Assembly (NCBI RefSeq): GCF_032854445.1
Contig: NC_088300.1
Coordinates: forward strand, 67,742,984-67,806,983
Direction: 5' to 3'
From: Liolophura sinensis
Taxonomy: Eukaryota > Mollusca > Polyplacophora > Chitonida > Chitonidae
DNA length: 64,000 nucleotides
Positions 12,706 to 23,512 of the stretch are shown here, in pieces; the stretch's first letter is position 1; each line of letters starts with the position of its first letter. Under the pieces are notes generated by a model, which ran no database searches, was not told the origin of the DNA, and was given only the letters and a program-made list of their open reading frames with translations. The position numbers were made by a program, and so were the translations under genes.

Positions 12706-13002
12706 TTCACCTGTCATATTTGTACAATGACAGGCTGGGCCAGGAGGGCAATATAAGAGCTGTTATTTAGCGAGACCTTTGACCTCTCTATTATACAAAA
12801 TAAATAAGCAAACAACAAGCACCTAGCATTACGCCTACGGTGCTGTATAGGTAAAACTACGTGTGTAGTATGTACCATATACCATATACCACGTAATCCC
12901 CTATGCCCCGTATATGAACCCCATCTGTAAGTCAGACGTTTTAAACATCTTAAAACGAATATTTAGTCAATTAAACCTTCAAGTGTATTCGGCCATGTTT
13001 GA

Positions 13003-13148
13003 TTTTTTTTTTTTTTTTTTTTTTGATTGGTGTTTTACACCGTACTCAAGAATATTTCACTTATACGACGGCGGCCAGCATTATGGTGGGTGGAAACCGG
13101 GCAGAGCCCGGGGGAAACCCACGACCACCCGCAGGTTGCTGGCAGACC
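13003..13148 (-). mobile_element. SINE family A, 5'-truncated, 13-bp target-site duplication
   Basis: Starts with a T18 tract (tail on the minus strand), followed by GATTGGTGTTTTACACCGTA and the central domain, ending at GGTTGCTGGCAGACC. Identical 13-mers CGGCCATGTTTGA flank it at 12990-13002 and 13149-13161. The missing tRNA head with an intact duplication indicates truncation during insertion. Confidence 0.92.
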
Positions 13149-13544
13149 CGGCCATGTTTGAAGTAGTATGTAAGCACGTGATCTGGCTGGCTGCGTATTT
13201 GACAATGACAAATGTCATCTTTGACACCCAGACATTTGTGTATGCTGTTCTGTGCATGTACATGAAGGCACAAGATTGCATCATTGGTTATGCATACTTT
13301 TTGCTATCAGCTTGGTTATAAATGTCTGTGGCTAACATAAGAAGAAAATAGGCCTATCGACCTGCATTTGGTCTTCACTCACAAATCACTAAGGTTGTCA
13401 TGTAGGAGAAAAGGGAAGGATCATGGTTTACTCTGCGGTATACTCGGTTTCCTGTGGGATCTATTCCACCCATTAATACAACCTCGTCATTGTATTAGTA
13501 GTCTCCTCGTATTGGGTATACAGAAAGACAACAAAATAAAAAAC

Positions 13545-13610
13545 AATAAATAATTAAATAAGGAAAAAAAACATAATAATAAAAAATAATAATAATAAAA
13601 AAAGCAATCA
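13545..13610 (+). repeat. A-rich (AAT)n-like simple repeat
   Basis: AATAAATAATTAAATAAGG followed by A-rich AATAATAATAAT tracts. Low complexity; no gene. Confidence 0.7.
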
Positions 13611-13805
13611 TCACCATTTAAGTTACATGTATTTCTACGCAGCCTCTTTTGAGAGTGATCAATGTATAGAATTTTCGATATAAGTAAAACTTTAAAGAAT
13701 AGTTTCCATGATCTGGATTTTTCCTCGTGTTTTCTAGCATCGCATGTAAATCCTTCTGTTCCTATATTTGCACGAGTTAGGTTTTACTCCTGACATGTTA
13801 TTCAA

Positions 13806-14112
13806 CATAAAAGTGAGTGAGTGAGCGAGTGCTTGGAGTTTAACGTTGTACTTAACCATTTTTCAGTCATATGACGACGAAGAAATCCTTATAGTGCATG
13901 TAATGTGCCTCCTTGTTGCAGGACAGATTTCCACTGCTCTTTTATCTAGTGCTGCTTCACTGAGACACCTGACCGAAGGCAAGTAACGCGCCCTGCCCGA
14001 GCTATTATACTGATACAGGTCAACTAGTGGTTGCATTATCCCCTTCATGTTGAATTCCAAGCGAGGAAGTTACAACTTCCACTTTTAAAGTCTTAGGTGT
14101 GATTCGACCTAG
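13806..14112 (-). mobile_element. SINE-like repeat related to family B
   Basis: Begins with GTGAGTGAGTGAGCGAGTGC, then GGAGTTTAACGTTGTACTTA and TTTTTCAGTCATATGACGAC, which match the 3' part of family B copies at 42.2, 56.1 and 59.5 kb. The body (CACTGCTCTTTTATCTAGTG) differs, so this is a separate subfamily. The far end, read on the minus strand, has a box B-like GGTCGAATCAC. Confidence 0.65.
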
Positions 14113-14115
14113 GAT

Positions 14116-16406
14116 TCAACATAAAAGAAGAGCATTTGTATATATAATGGAATGTGTGCAGGCTATTATGATGCAATTAACAACTCGAGGATGTATCGAA
14201 CATATGCGACAAAATTCCCAACGAAATGCTGAAGGCATTTATCATTTCCTCCCCCATTGTGCCATTTTTGTAGCCCTTTGTTTTCTACAAAGCAGAAACC
14301 TGATGATGTCTGCGTGAAAAAAGAAAACATTCATATTATTGTGTTTTCCGTATGCAAATGTATACCCATGGTTTATACGTCTTTGTTTGCATGTACCTAG
14401 TCTTTTAACGTGTATGACATTGGTGAGGCCGCTAATTTTGCATGCACATGTCTGCACAAATGTGCTATAAATCAAATTCTACGTCGAAAACATTGACTTC
14501 ACTCATTCCATTATATTAATGAACATTAGCGAACACTTCACGCCTCCACCCGCCGTCCTTATAACACAAGCGGTTTTTGCCTCTGGATTCTGACAGCACT
14601 GAGCCTGAGGCCACACAAAACCAGAACAAAAGAAATCAATCATTATAATATGTAAATTAGATGGTATAGGCTACCTTTTAACCCTGTTAGCGGTGGTACC
14701 TGTTAACAAAACATTACAACAAAAAGTACAATAACGTAAAACACCATGAGAGGATTGTCCAGCCACGTGGGTGAGCACGACGAGCACCTGTTCTAGCCTG
14801 ACCATCTGGACGTGCAAACAAGCGCCTGACAGATGAATGGGCAGGCATCAACCGGTCAAACCATCCTGGTCAGTGTCTGTCACATATACCGCACGTGCAA
14901 CCTATCTAAAGGCTATCTAACTGTCCATTGTCAGGTATCTGTGAAAGGCTCGATAATCAGGGTTCTATTACAGCTTACTGAAGTCGTTGAACACCTCATC
15001 CCCATGTATAAAAGAATGCACACACTCCTTTCCCCCAACCTACCCCGCAAACATATTGTATATAATGCAGCTTTTAACGGTTTGTGTAAGCAAGGTCGTC
15101 TGTTTAACAAATTAATTAAACGTGATGTAATCTAGATAAATGGCCGAAGATTGTGGTAGGACTGTATGAGTACAAGTATATACCGGTACCTCATTTTAAA
15201 AATGAAATCAATCAATATATTTACATGAGTTTTCAATAATTAATACACCACATGCATGCAGCAGGGGCATGGCTACACAGTTAAATTTCAAGAAATAGCC
15301 TACACTTGCATGGACAGTTTGCATACATGCATACAGCCAGCAATGAGTCTTGATTACATCAGTTTCTATATGTTGAACTGAAACCGAAGCTATAACTTGA
15401 CAGATCTATTGACTTGTCTAGTGTGTGCTTATATATCACGAGACCGTATTGATTAGAGCGCTCATGTGACTGGTGCGCTATACCCGGCGATGAAATCAGC
15501 TCCATTTTAACCTCAGAAAAAACCCCAATGACGTCAGACGCTCACTTAAAAGATACGAACATACCAGGATTACGAGAAGTATCTCCTGAGTGTGGGAGTG
15601 TGGGTGGTGTGCGTGACAGGTGGGGTGAACTGTTATAAAAATATTCCGATACATTTCCCCAACACCTGAAATGACATGTTGTTACCTGTATCGTCAAATT
15701 GCACAAACCATGACATGCAGAAAATAGAACGCAAAACCGAAAGTGCAAATCAAATGTCAGTGTGAAAATATACAAGTGAATGACTGAATATATGACCAAA
15801 AGTGTATGTTATAATATGTTACCATCGGCATATTGTACAAACCAGTGCCTGTATATTCAACATTTTTAGTTACAGGTCAAACTGGTAAAGTGTTGTATGC
15901 CAGCTACCGCTGCCTGAACCGCAGATAGGGATCGACGAGCAATGAAATATACATGTTTCTCACTCTGTACATGTATACATATAGATGATGACAGGCCGGC
16001 GAACTGACAGTCAGCCGTGGTGGACCACGTGGTTCTCAATAGCTTTCACGCGGGCAAGTTGCCAACGACCCAGGTCAACATGCCGGTCTAGGCCATGTGC
16101 GCTCTCACCACAGTGACAGCTTACGCATATACATGGTGATCTGCAAGACAGGGTGAATAATGCCGGAACAGGTCGTTAAAATCAATTAATCTAAATTACA
16201 TATACATGTAGATGTACAGCCAGAATTTACAACACATGTTCAGTGGACTAAATGTCATAAATGCTTTTAAAGCTGATACATGCACAATATATACCAGCAT
16301 GTCACATGGAATCTCTCTACAGGCATGCATGTGAGATCAGCTCATGGAAGAATTCATAAATTAAACCTATAACTTCAATATGGCGTATAAGGCCTGATAT
16401 CATGTA

Positions 16407-16408
<2 letters not shown>
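14116..16408. other. Unassigned DNA
   Basis: No supported gene. The 100-codon frame at 14833-15135 and the 85-codon minus frame at 15542-15799 have no recognisable domain or clear splice sites. Confidence 0.4.

Positions 16409-16448
<40 letters not shown>
16409..16448. repeat. (AT)n microsatellite
   Basis: About twenty uninterrupted AT dinucleotides. It creates the YIYIYI open frames seen on both strands there. Confidence 0.9.
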
Positions 16449-16451
<3 letters not shown>

Positions 16452-17849
16452 TGGATTAACCAAGAAATCAGAGAGTGTTATTATCATTACATTAAAATCA
16501 ATAAAAAGCAAGAAATACGCCAGTCATATTTATTACGTATTAATTGAACAAGAAAGAAATGTAATTTTTATGAATATTTATCTCGGTCGAATGAAAAATT
16601 ATATGTCAAATGTAAGTTTATGACGACAATTATAATTATAGCATATATACAGAACAATGTATATAAACTCAGACTTGTTATGTCCTGTGCACCTATCAAA
16701 ATTCAACTGACGTGACATAACGTAACCTACACATGTTTCTAAAGCAAACGTCTCAAAACTAAACATCAACGTTTATTGCTTAACTAACAAATGAACAAGT
16801 ACATGTATTTTATTCCTAGAACTTCATTTAGATGAAATACATATGGAACTTTAGATGTGGAGCTGTGTATGTGAATTGCATTCACAAGTATTTGAACCTA
16901 TATACTACAAAGCCTACAAACTAACTATTAAATCTGATGCATGGTTTTATTCACCAACAGCCTTTATTTTCCCATACTGGTATTATAATTAACAGCTCTG
17001 GTAAATCCTTTGACAAAATTAAGGGAGTTGAAAACTATCACTGTGTCAGTTTTGCTTGAGTCATATATATGGTTTATTTGTCATTCAGTCAGATGCTTCT
17101 GCACATATTTAGTGTATTCATTGTATAGAATACATCCATTGGCAGTGGATATGCAACCTGATATGTAAGTTCTATAGCTAATATTGATCTTACATCATAG
17201 GCGAGAATAAAGACTCAAATTAAGAAGAGATGTACATATTTATAGCCCGGGTATATACACGCCTGTGTAGGTGTTAATAGAGACCGGTCAGGTGTTGAGC
17301 ATGTACAGGCTTGTTCACCGGGATAAAGTCTACCAGCCTTGCTTGTAGACCTGCCTACCTGACTGACTGCCTCGATTCGCCGTCACTGTTGGCATGCCCC
17401 AATGCACAATGACATCACTCTCGTGACGTTGGCTCTTTCGATTTTTCTGTTGGGAAAACCCACTTGGTAAAGCCGGCACATGCTGTTTATCTGGCAGGCC
17501 ACGTGGGTTGAAGCGAGCTGGGCCAGCCGGTTATATGGATAGCTGAGCCCGGCTGGCTTGACACACAAAATGAGCCGCACAACACAGCGAAAGCCTATAG
17601 CCCCCATCCTCTCCATGCCGCAGTTTACACATATTGTTAATTGTTATAGCATGTCACTATAAAAACTAAGGCAGCGCTTCATGCCAAGCAAGGTTAATGT
17701 AACACAGCCAAAACGCCCGTACCCGTGTTGTGGAAAGTGTTACATAAGAAAAATATTACGTGTACATTTTTTTCTTTTCGATAATAATAATAATAATAAT
17801 AAACATGAACAGTCCCATGCTGCTGCTCTCAAGATTCTCCAGTCATTCA
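16449..17849. other. Unassigned DNA with short AAT repeat
   Basis: No supported gene. AT-rich to about 17220, then a GC-richer stretch (17270-17620) with no recognised motif. A short (AAT)n lies at about 17782-17803. Confidence 0.4.
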
Positions 17850-18072
17850 TTACGCAGCGTAATGACCCAATGCGGTCAGTGTGAGTTCAAGTCCAGCTCA
17901 TTCTGGCTTCCTCTCCAGCCGTACGTGGGAAGGTCTGCCTGCAACCTACGGGTGGTCGTGGGTCCCTCGGGCTCTGTCCGGTTTCCACCCACCATAATGC
18001 TGGCCGCCGTCGTATAAGTGAAATATTCTTGAGTACGGCGTAAAACACCAATCAAATAAATAAATAAACAAA
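17850..18072 (+). mobile_element. SINE family A, missing the first part of the head
   Basis: Begins in the head at ACGCAGCGTAATGACCC, has box B-like GAGTTCAAGTCC, GCCGTACGTGGGAAGGTCTG, GCCGCCGTCGTATAAGTGAA, and ends in an AATAAATAAATAAACAAACA tail. Confidence 0.88.
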
Positions 18073-19330
18073 CAAAATACAGGGTGGGCAAACATGGATG
18101 TGAAAAGTAAGAAATTTAACAAAAGTTAATCAGATACATCAATATATTTTTTAAGTTTACCAATACGATCAATAGAGAATGAATCCAGCTGTACATGTTT
18201 AAAGAATGCTGACAAAAATGAAAACTCCCAATTTTTTTTATATGTTTGTTTGTGTATGTTTATATTCGTTCATTTCTGTAGAACTCGTTCGGCAAAAATA
18301 CTGAACAGCTTTCTGATTTACACTCTACACCCGTAACCAAAGAAAACTTGAAAGCAATCTATTTTATACATTCAAAATGTTTAAAGATTTTGTTAGAAAG
18401 ATATAGGCCTATCTCCACCCCCATTTGCATTATTCATCTCCACCGTACAATTTAAGTTGGTTCATTTTCACATTTTGTGTTGTTTGTTTTTTTGCTGTTT
18501 TTTTTTTCGAGAAAAAAAAATGTTTTTTTTTTATATCTGTCCAAGCCATATGTATATACCGATTGAATTTGTCGTTGTTTGTAATGCAGGCTGCCTAAAG
18601 TTACATAACAGTACCTCTACAGCTGTTTCAGTAAAGACTCAGCTGGTTTGTTATAGCTGGCCTTTTATTGAACGTCAGAACAATCCATGCCACCCACTGG
18701 TGTGTGATAAGTTATGTTGCAATTTTATTTATTAAACACATGGTTGCTGCGAACTTCAAATCCGCATCGCCGTCCAGCATTATGGCGAGCAAGTGTGTTC
18801 TTGTGTACGTGACAATTGCCACATGCACCACATGTAAAAAGGCCCTTTTGACAAGTGTAACACTTAACCATGGTTTAACGGGCACGCTTAATCACAAACA
18901 AGCAATAATGTAGAGTGTTCCAAAACAAAACTTAAACAGAACTTACAGAACCGAAACAGGATATTTTATTTACCAAATTCAACACGTGTAGGCCTACATG
19001 TATATACCCCATGTCCTTCCGATTTCACACAACATAGGCCAGAGCTAGTTGTGTGCATGGTTTATTCTGACAAGTGCATCCAGTAAGTGCTTGTTTGTGT
19101 AGAGAAACAAGTTAGCTGAACGTTTGTAGCAGGCAGAATTAATGTAATGTTCATTCGACATCAAGAAAGCAATTGCTGCTTTCAACGAGAGAGGTGAGCA
19201 GATTGCAGGTGGTTTGACAGATTTCACCGAACTATTAAACGCCATTGGGCGTGGTGACTTACATGTGTGTTACACATGGCATTCTGTCATAATGGGTACG
19301 AAGCATTTCATTGGCCACTTTTCTACCAGC
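18073..19330. other. Unassigned DNA upstream of the MXD gene
   Basis: AT-rich with T-runs around 18480-18530; no supported gene. May hold distal regulatory DNA, but nothing specific is visible. Confidence 0.4.
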
Positions 19331-19361
19331 TGACGTCAACATTAATATTCATAAGCACGTG
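19331..19361 (+). promoter_or_regulatory. Perfect CRE and E-box upstream of MXD
   Basis: TGACGTCA (the full palindromic CREB/ATF site) at 19331-19338 is followed by CACGTG (the MYC/MAX/MXD E-box) at 19356-19361. They lie 200-230 bases upstream of the start codon, before a probable 5' UTR intron. Position and quality make them plausible promoter elements. CACGTG also occurs at several unrelated places in the window, so the E-box alone is weak evidence. Confidence 0.5.
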
Positions 19362-19409
19362 ACTGCGCTTAGCCAAGCATTGAGCTCAGCCTTGAGCATT
19401 ATTCAAATC

Positions 19410-19530
19410 GTAAGTAAACAAACTGCGGGCTCTCCTCTCAACGTGCACCTTTCATATCAGTCCAAAACAAACCGTGACTGCTCGCGGACCACTCAGCAGC
19501 TCACCGTACAGTTCACCATTTTTATTTCAG
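19410..19530 (+). other. Probable 5' UTR intron of MXD (121 nt)
   Basis: A consensus donor (AAATC|GTAAGT) at 19410 and a strong acceptor (ATTTTTATTTCAG|C) ending at 19530 bracket 121 bases just upstream of the start codon. The size matches the 119-nt first coding intron. The implied leader exon ends at 19409. RNA evidence would be needed to confirm it. Confidence 0.5.
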
Positions 19531-19560
19531 CTTAGCCGATCTTTTGCATTTTAACCGAAA

Positions 19561-19618
19561 ATGTTGAGTATTGCTCAGCTTATCCAGGCAGCTGAATTTC
19601 TGGAGCGGAGGGAAAGAG
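19561..19618 (+). CDS. MXD: MXD coding exon 1
   Basis: Codes for residues 1-19 plus one base: start codon and most of the SIN3-interaction helix. Donor GAG|GTAGGA. The following intron is 119 nt and contains another CACGTG at 19711-19716. Confidence 0.93.
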
Positions 19619-22600
19619 GTAGGAAGCCGATTTTGTGCAGAAATGTGATTATTTTTATGCCGAGTCTGCCACGTTGCATGGCAAACTGACAACCACTTGA
19701 CAGCTCGTTTCACGTGTGGATATTTGTCTCTTTGCAGAAGCAGAGCATGGATATGCTTCCACTTTGCCAATGCCAGATGAAAGTAAGAGAAATAGAAGCA
19801 AGCCAAAGAAGTCTCAGGGAAATAGGTAAGTTATTTATGAGATATAGGAATTTTTTTACTACAGTTATTCATGTGACTATTTTGTGCCTAAACAATCAGC
19901 TGATCGACAGGGTGAGGCCAGTGACAACGTGAGGTTTGATGCCACAAATCAGACTTATGTGCCATGGAAAAGCCATACCCACGACATCAATGTTCTTGGC
20001 TCCCACTCTCATTCATTTTATTTTTAAATGGAAGATTTCTGAGGCCTGTACCGCTCGTGTTACGTTTGTAGAACGCCGGGGCATCAAACGGCCGCCATGT
20101 TGACTCTATGCTGAAAATGACGTCTGCCGTGGAGTTATTAAATCTTGTCCATTTTGTGGGCTGAAGCTTCCCACTGTGGCAATCTGTGAAACATTCATTG
20201 TAAAAACTACGAGGTTATGAGAATATTCTCGGCGGTAAATGACAATCTGCCTCTCTAGAATCGAAGGATAGGTCGATACTTGCTTTGTTGACAAATGATA
20301 CAGCCAGGGCACAGCGATCTGCTTTTAACCAGCGTAGCATATATTTCTCACAGGAAAGACTCAGTATTCGTGCAAGGGGCAGATCGAATTATGGCCAGCA
20401 GCCGAAACAGTGTTTCTATAATGTCTAACTAGGAAAATGACATCAGCAACGATAACCGCCAAATTGTGAGACCGTTTTCAACGGCTCTTTTTGGCGGGTT
20501 GACTGCTTTTTTGTTCCCACATTGGGTCTTTCTAACCTGGGCTCCTGTTGTATCATATATAATGGCCGTATGGACATACTGTTGACCGCGTGTTGGATGA
20601 TATATTGTCAGATTTTGTTCTCCTCGGCAGTTAGGGGTTTGCGAATATTTTCCATGCAGGGATCAGTTTGACGTTAAGATGAGCGCAGGCCGGTGTGCGG
20701 ATGTCACTTACAGCCATGTGTGTCGCTCGGCGAGTCATGTGGCCTCGCTGATGTTGGCTTAGATTGCTATTTTTAGAACACCAGAGTTCACCGGAACGTA
20801 TGTCGGTTTTTCAGCATAAGAATACCTACTTATACTTGCAGTTTTGTTCTAACATTTTCAGAGAGTAATTTTTTGTTTTGATTTGTCGTTTCAGATCAAC
20901 ACATAACGAACTGGAAAAAAATAGGTAAGTTGCTAACTTTTCTAAATTGTTTCGTCTTGGAATGCCATTACCCCCCCTGCGATCGTTCATGTTTGGACTC
21001 GTCTTCGAGGTTGTTAGACCCAGATTACCCTCACTAAAATAATGCCAACCAAAACAAATCTATCGTACGGAATTCGGTGCTGTATTCTGTCGGTTGTAAG
21101 AGGTTTACGAAACTTTTTTATTATTTATTTACGAAGAGTATGTTGAGTATATTCAGTAAAGTTCTATATGGACTCGGTTTCACCATTTTTAATCCTTGCA
21201 GGAATATAAGTTATTATACTGGCGATTTTCTGTGGTTAAAATTGACCTAAGACGGTTCATGCGTCACGAGTTGAAGTTGACGGGCCACATGGGCCACTGA
21301 TGTATTCCAACATATTTAACCTCGACCCACCATGTGTCATTTTCCCACATTTTACCCTTCGGTGAACCCCGTCTTAAGTGTTAGGTTGGGAAATTTAGTG
21401 CAGGCATTTTGAATTGTTACACAGTGACATTTCATTTCACTTCACCTCACTTCTGTGTGAAAGTGAACATTTTCAAACTTGGAATGGTAAAAAGGCTTGT
21501 GAGCTGTGCTTTGTGTGGAATTCAAGTTTTTAAGTCTTGCTACAGCAGATGAGCCCAGCTACTGCTCACTCAGTCATGTTAATATGATGGTGTTATCTTG
21601 GAACGTACCACCCAGAAACTTGGTCAGGGGGTGATAGTGTGCCGACTGCAGTTGGCACGCTGGGCTGGGGGCAGCTGTTGTCAAGGGCAGCCGCAATTTT
21701 AGCAGATCACATGATAACTATGCCTTTCCCTTTTAAATAGATTACTCATAGAAAATAAGAAAAGTGAGAACAGCATGTAATACGTGATAGGTTTATTGTT
21801 ATGCGCTTTCCATTATAATTTGAAATGTTGAGTTTTGTTTTTAAATCTTCAGTTTTCTTTGGCTAATTTATATATACATGTAATTGAAAGATGCAAGGAG
21901 AAATAAGAAAAACAGGATATTGTTAAGATGAATAGTTGCATGTTTATTTATTTTTTATTTTCGTAATTTTTAGCCAAATTATGCCATTTATGTAACGACA
22001 TTAGACATACATTACATGTACAACAGTGACCTGCGATGGTTTTAAGAATAATTCTTTGTCAATTAAAATGTCTCCTTGATCATTTTCAGGAGGGCACATT
22101 TGAGAAATTGCCTGGAAAAATTAAAAGATATGGTGCCATTAGGTAGAGAGAGCTCAAGGCATACAACTTTGGGTTTGTTGACTGAAGCGAAATCTTTTAT
22201 CAAGGTAGGTTTTGTTGATCAAATTTCGGTAGTTTATGGAAGCATTTCCAGTTCAAATAAAGAAGTCATGACCTATTCATTGATGATAACAATTATTTCT
22301 AAAGATGTGATTTTTCCAGTACTGAAAGGGAAGTCCAGAGAATAGGGGCCACACTGGTTAATAACTTATAGTTTTTGGTACATAAGAGGGTGTCTTTGAA
22401 GTTTCTGTAGAGTAAGTGTCATTGGAAAGGTGAAGATCCTGAACCTACCTAAGGGCTCTTGCTGACCAAGTGAGTTATTGGATTCTGGTTTAAGCCCACT
22501 TAGCCCTTGAGCAGGCCAGTGGGGTCCTGAGAATTGTCAGGTATTCATCATTGGTAAGACTGAATACCACCATAGAAGTTAAATATTCTTCAGTACTGCA

Positions 22601-23512
22601 TGAAACAAGTAAATTAAAAATATTAACTAATCTAAAATGGAGTTGGTGGTTCCTTAATTTCCAAATTGGTTAATCATATAAACTTTAAATGTTGTTCTAG
22701 TAAACAAAATTCTTCTTTCATTAATTCATCCTAATTTACTACATATCTGCTGTGTTTTTTAGTAGAAATGTGTTGTAAATGCAATTGTACTGTAAATGAC
22801 AAAAATTTAATTTTTTTGCCATGTGTTTTGGTATTTTTAGAACCTAGAAGAAAAAGAACGAAAGCAGGCATTTGCTAAAGAAGACCTTAAAAGGGAACAT
22901 CGCTACCTCCAGAGAAAACTAGAAAGATTATCTCAAGGCCAATATAGAACACAGGAACGCAGCATTAGTGAATGTAGTACCTCAACTAATTCCAATTCCG
23001 CATCTGAATCTGGTAAGCATTTGTTCGAAAAAGAAGTTTCACTTTGTATGCATTAACTAGCACAGATGAGTTGTTCATTAAGTTAATAATCACCTGTTTA
23101 ATCACAGCAATTGTTACATTTTTTATTTGTATTGAGCAATAAGTCTTTATTAAAAAAAATGAAACTGAATGCTGTAAATTTTCGTAAAAAGGAAGTATCA
23201 AAGTTTTAATATTTGCTAAGGGTTATAAAATTCAAGACACTGTTTATACTCGGGTCAAGAAATAATGTTTTCATGTATCATTGTTCACTTAAATGTATTT
23301 TTGAGGTTTAGTGAGTTTAGTTGTCCTAATGTAAATGATATGTGATCAGTTTTGTTTCTGTACGTGTTTCAGATGAAGTCGACATCATTGGATTCAACAG
23401 TGCTCACAGTGATACAGATGACCACAGCAGCATTCAGAGTGTGGGAAGTGATGGTGGTTGTTCTGTAGATACAAAAAGGCTGTCTTTCGTTACAATCCCT
23501 GCCTCACTTTGA
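19561..23512 (+). CDS. MXD: MXD/MAD-family bHLH-zipper transcriptional repressor (six coding exons)
   Basis: Joins 19561-19618, 19738-19825, 20895-20924, 22090-22204, 22841-23012 and 23373-23512 (603 nt, 200 residues), all GT-AG. Family role (known): heterodimerises with MAX, binds CACGTG, recruits SIN3/HDAC and opposes MYC in the nucleus. Seen here: a SIN3-interaction helix at residues 1-30 with [12 protein letters not shown] and AEHGYAS; a class B basic region (HNELEKNRR) with the diagnostic H52, E56 and R60; helix-loop-helix to about residue 97 with [20 protein letters not shown]; and a leucine zipper with L99, Q106, L113, L120 and L127 exactly seven apart. The acidic, serine-rich tail holds [10 protein letters not shown], like the vertebrate MXD tail. 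An in-frame TAA nine bases before the ATG fixes the start. Length is slightly below the usual 210-230. MNT is less likely because the protein is short. I see no breaks. Confidence 0.95.
19738..19825 (+). CDS. MXD: MXD coding exon 2
   Basis: Acceptor CTCTTTGCAG. Codes for the end of the SIN3-interaction region ([10 protein letters not shown]) and a lysine/arginine-rich linker ([15 protein letters not shown]) that may help nuclear import. Donor ATAG|GTAAGT. The next intron is 1069 nt. Confidence 0.93.
20895..20924 (+). CDS. MXD: MXD coding exon 3, 30-nt microexon
   Basis: Only 30 nt between GTCGTTTCAG and GTAAGT. It encodes the DNA-reading part of the basic region (STHNELEKN, with the split codons at both ends giving Arg). 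Vertebrate MXD/MXI1 genes also have a tiny exon at this point, from memory, so the split appears ancient. Too short for ordinary ORF finding. Confidence 0.93.
22090..22204 (+). CDS. MXD: MXD coding exon 4
   Basis: Acceptor CATTTTCAG; ends ATCAAG|GTAGGT in phase 0. Encodes helix 1, loop and helix 2 ([18 protein letters not shown], then [18 protein letters not shown]). This is the most conserved part of the protein. Confidence 0.94.
22841..23012 (+). CDS. MXD: MXD coding exon 5
   Basis: Acceptor GTATTTTTAG; donor CTG|GTAAGC. Encodes the leucine zipper (residues 98-128) and a polar Gln/Ser/Thr-rich stretch ([16 protein letters not shown]). Confidence 0.93.
23373..23512 (+). CDS. MXD: MXD coding exon 6 (terminal)
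   Basis: Acceptor ACGTGTTTCAG. Encodes the acidic tail ([20 protein letters not shown]), the conserved [10 protein letters not shown] segment and a short C-terminus ending [11 protein letters not shown] before TGA, with TAG next in frame. Confidence 0.92.

Noticed and set aside
16317-16623. Frames with YIYIYIYI
   Set aside because: Translation of an (AT)n microsatellite.
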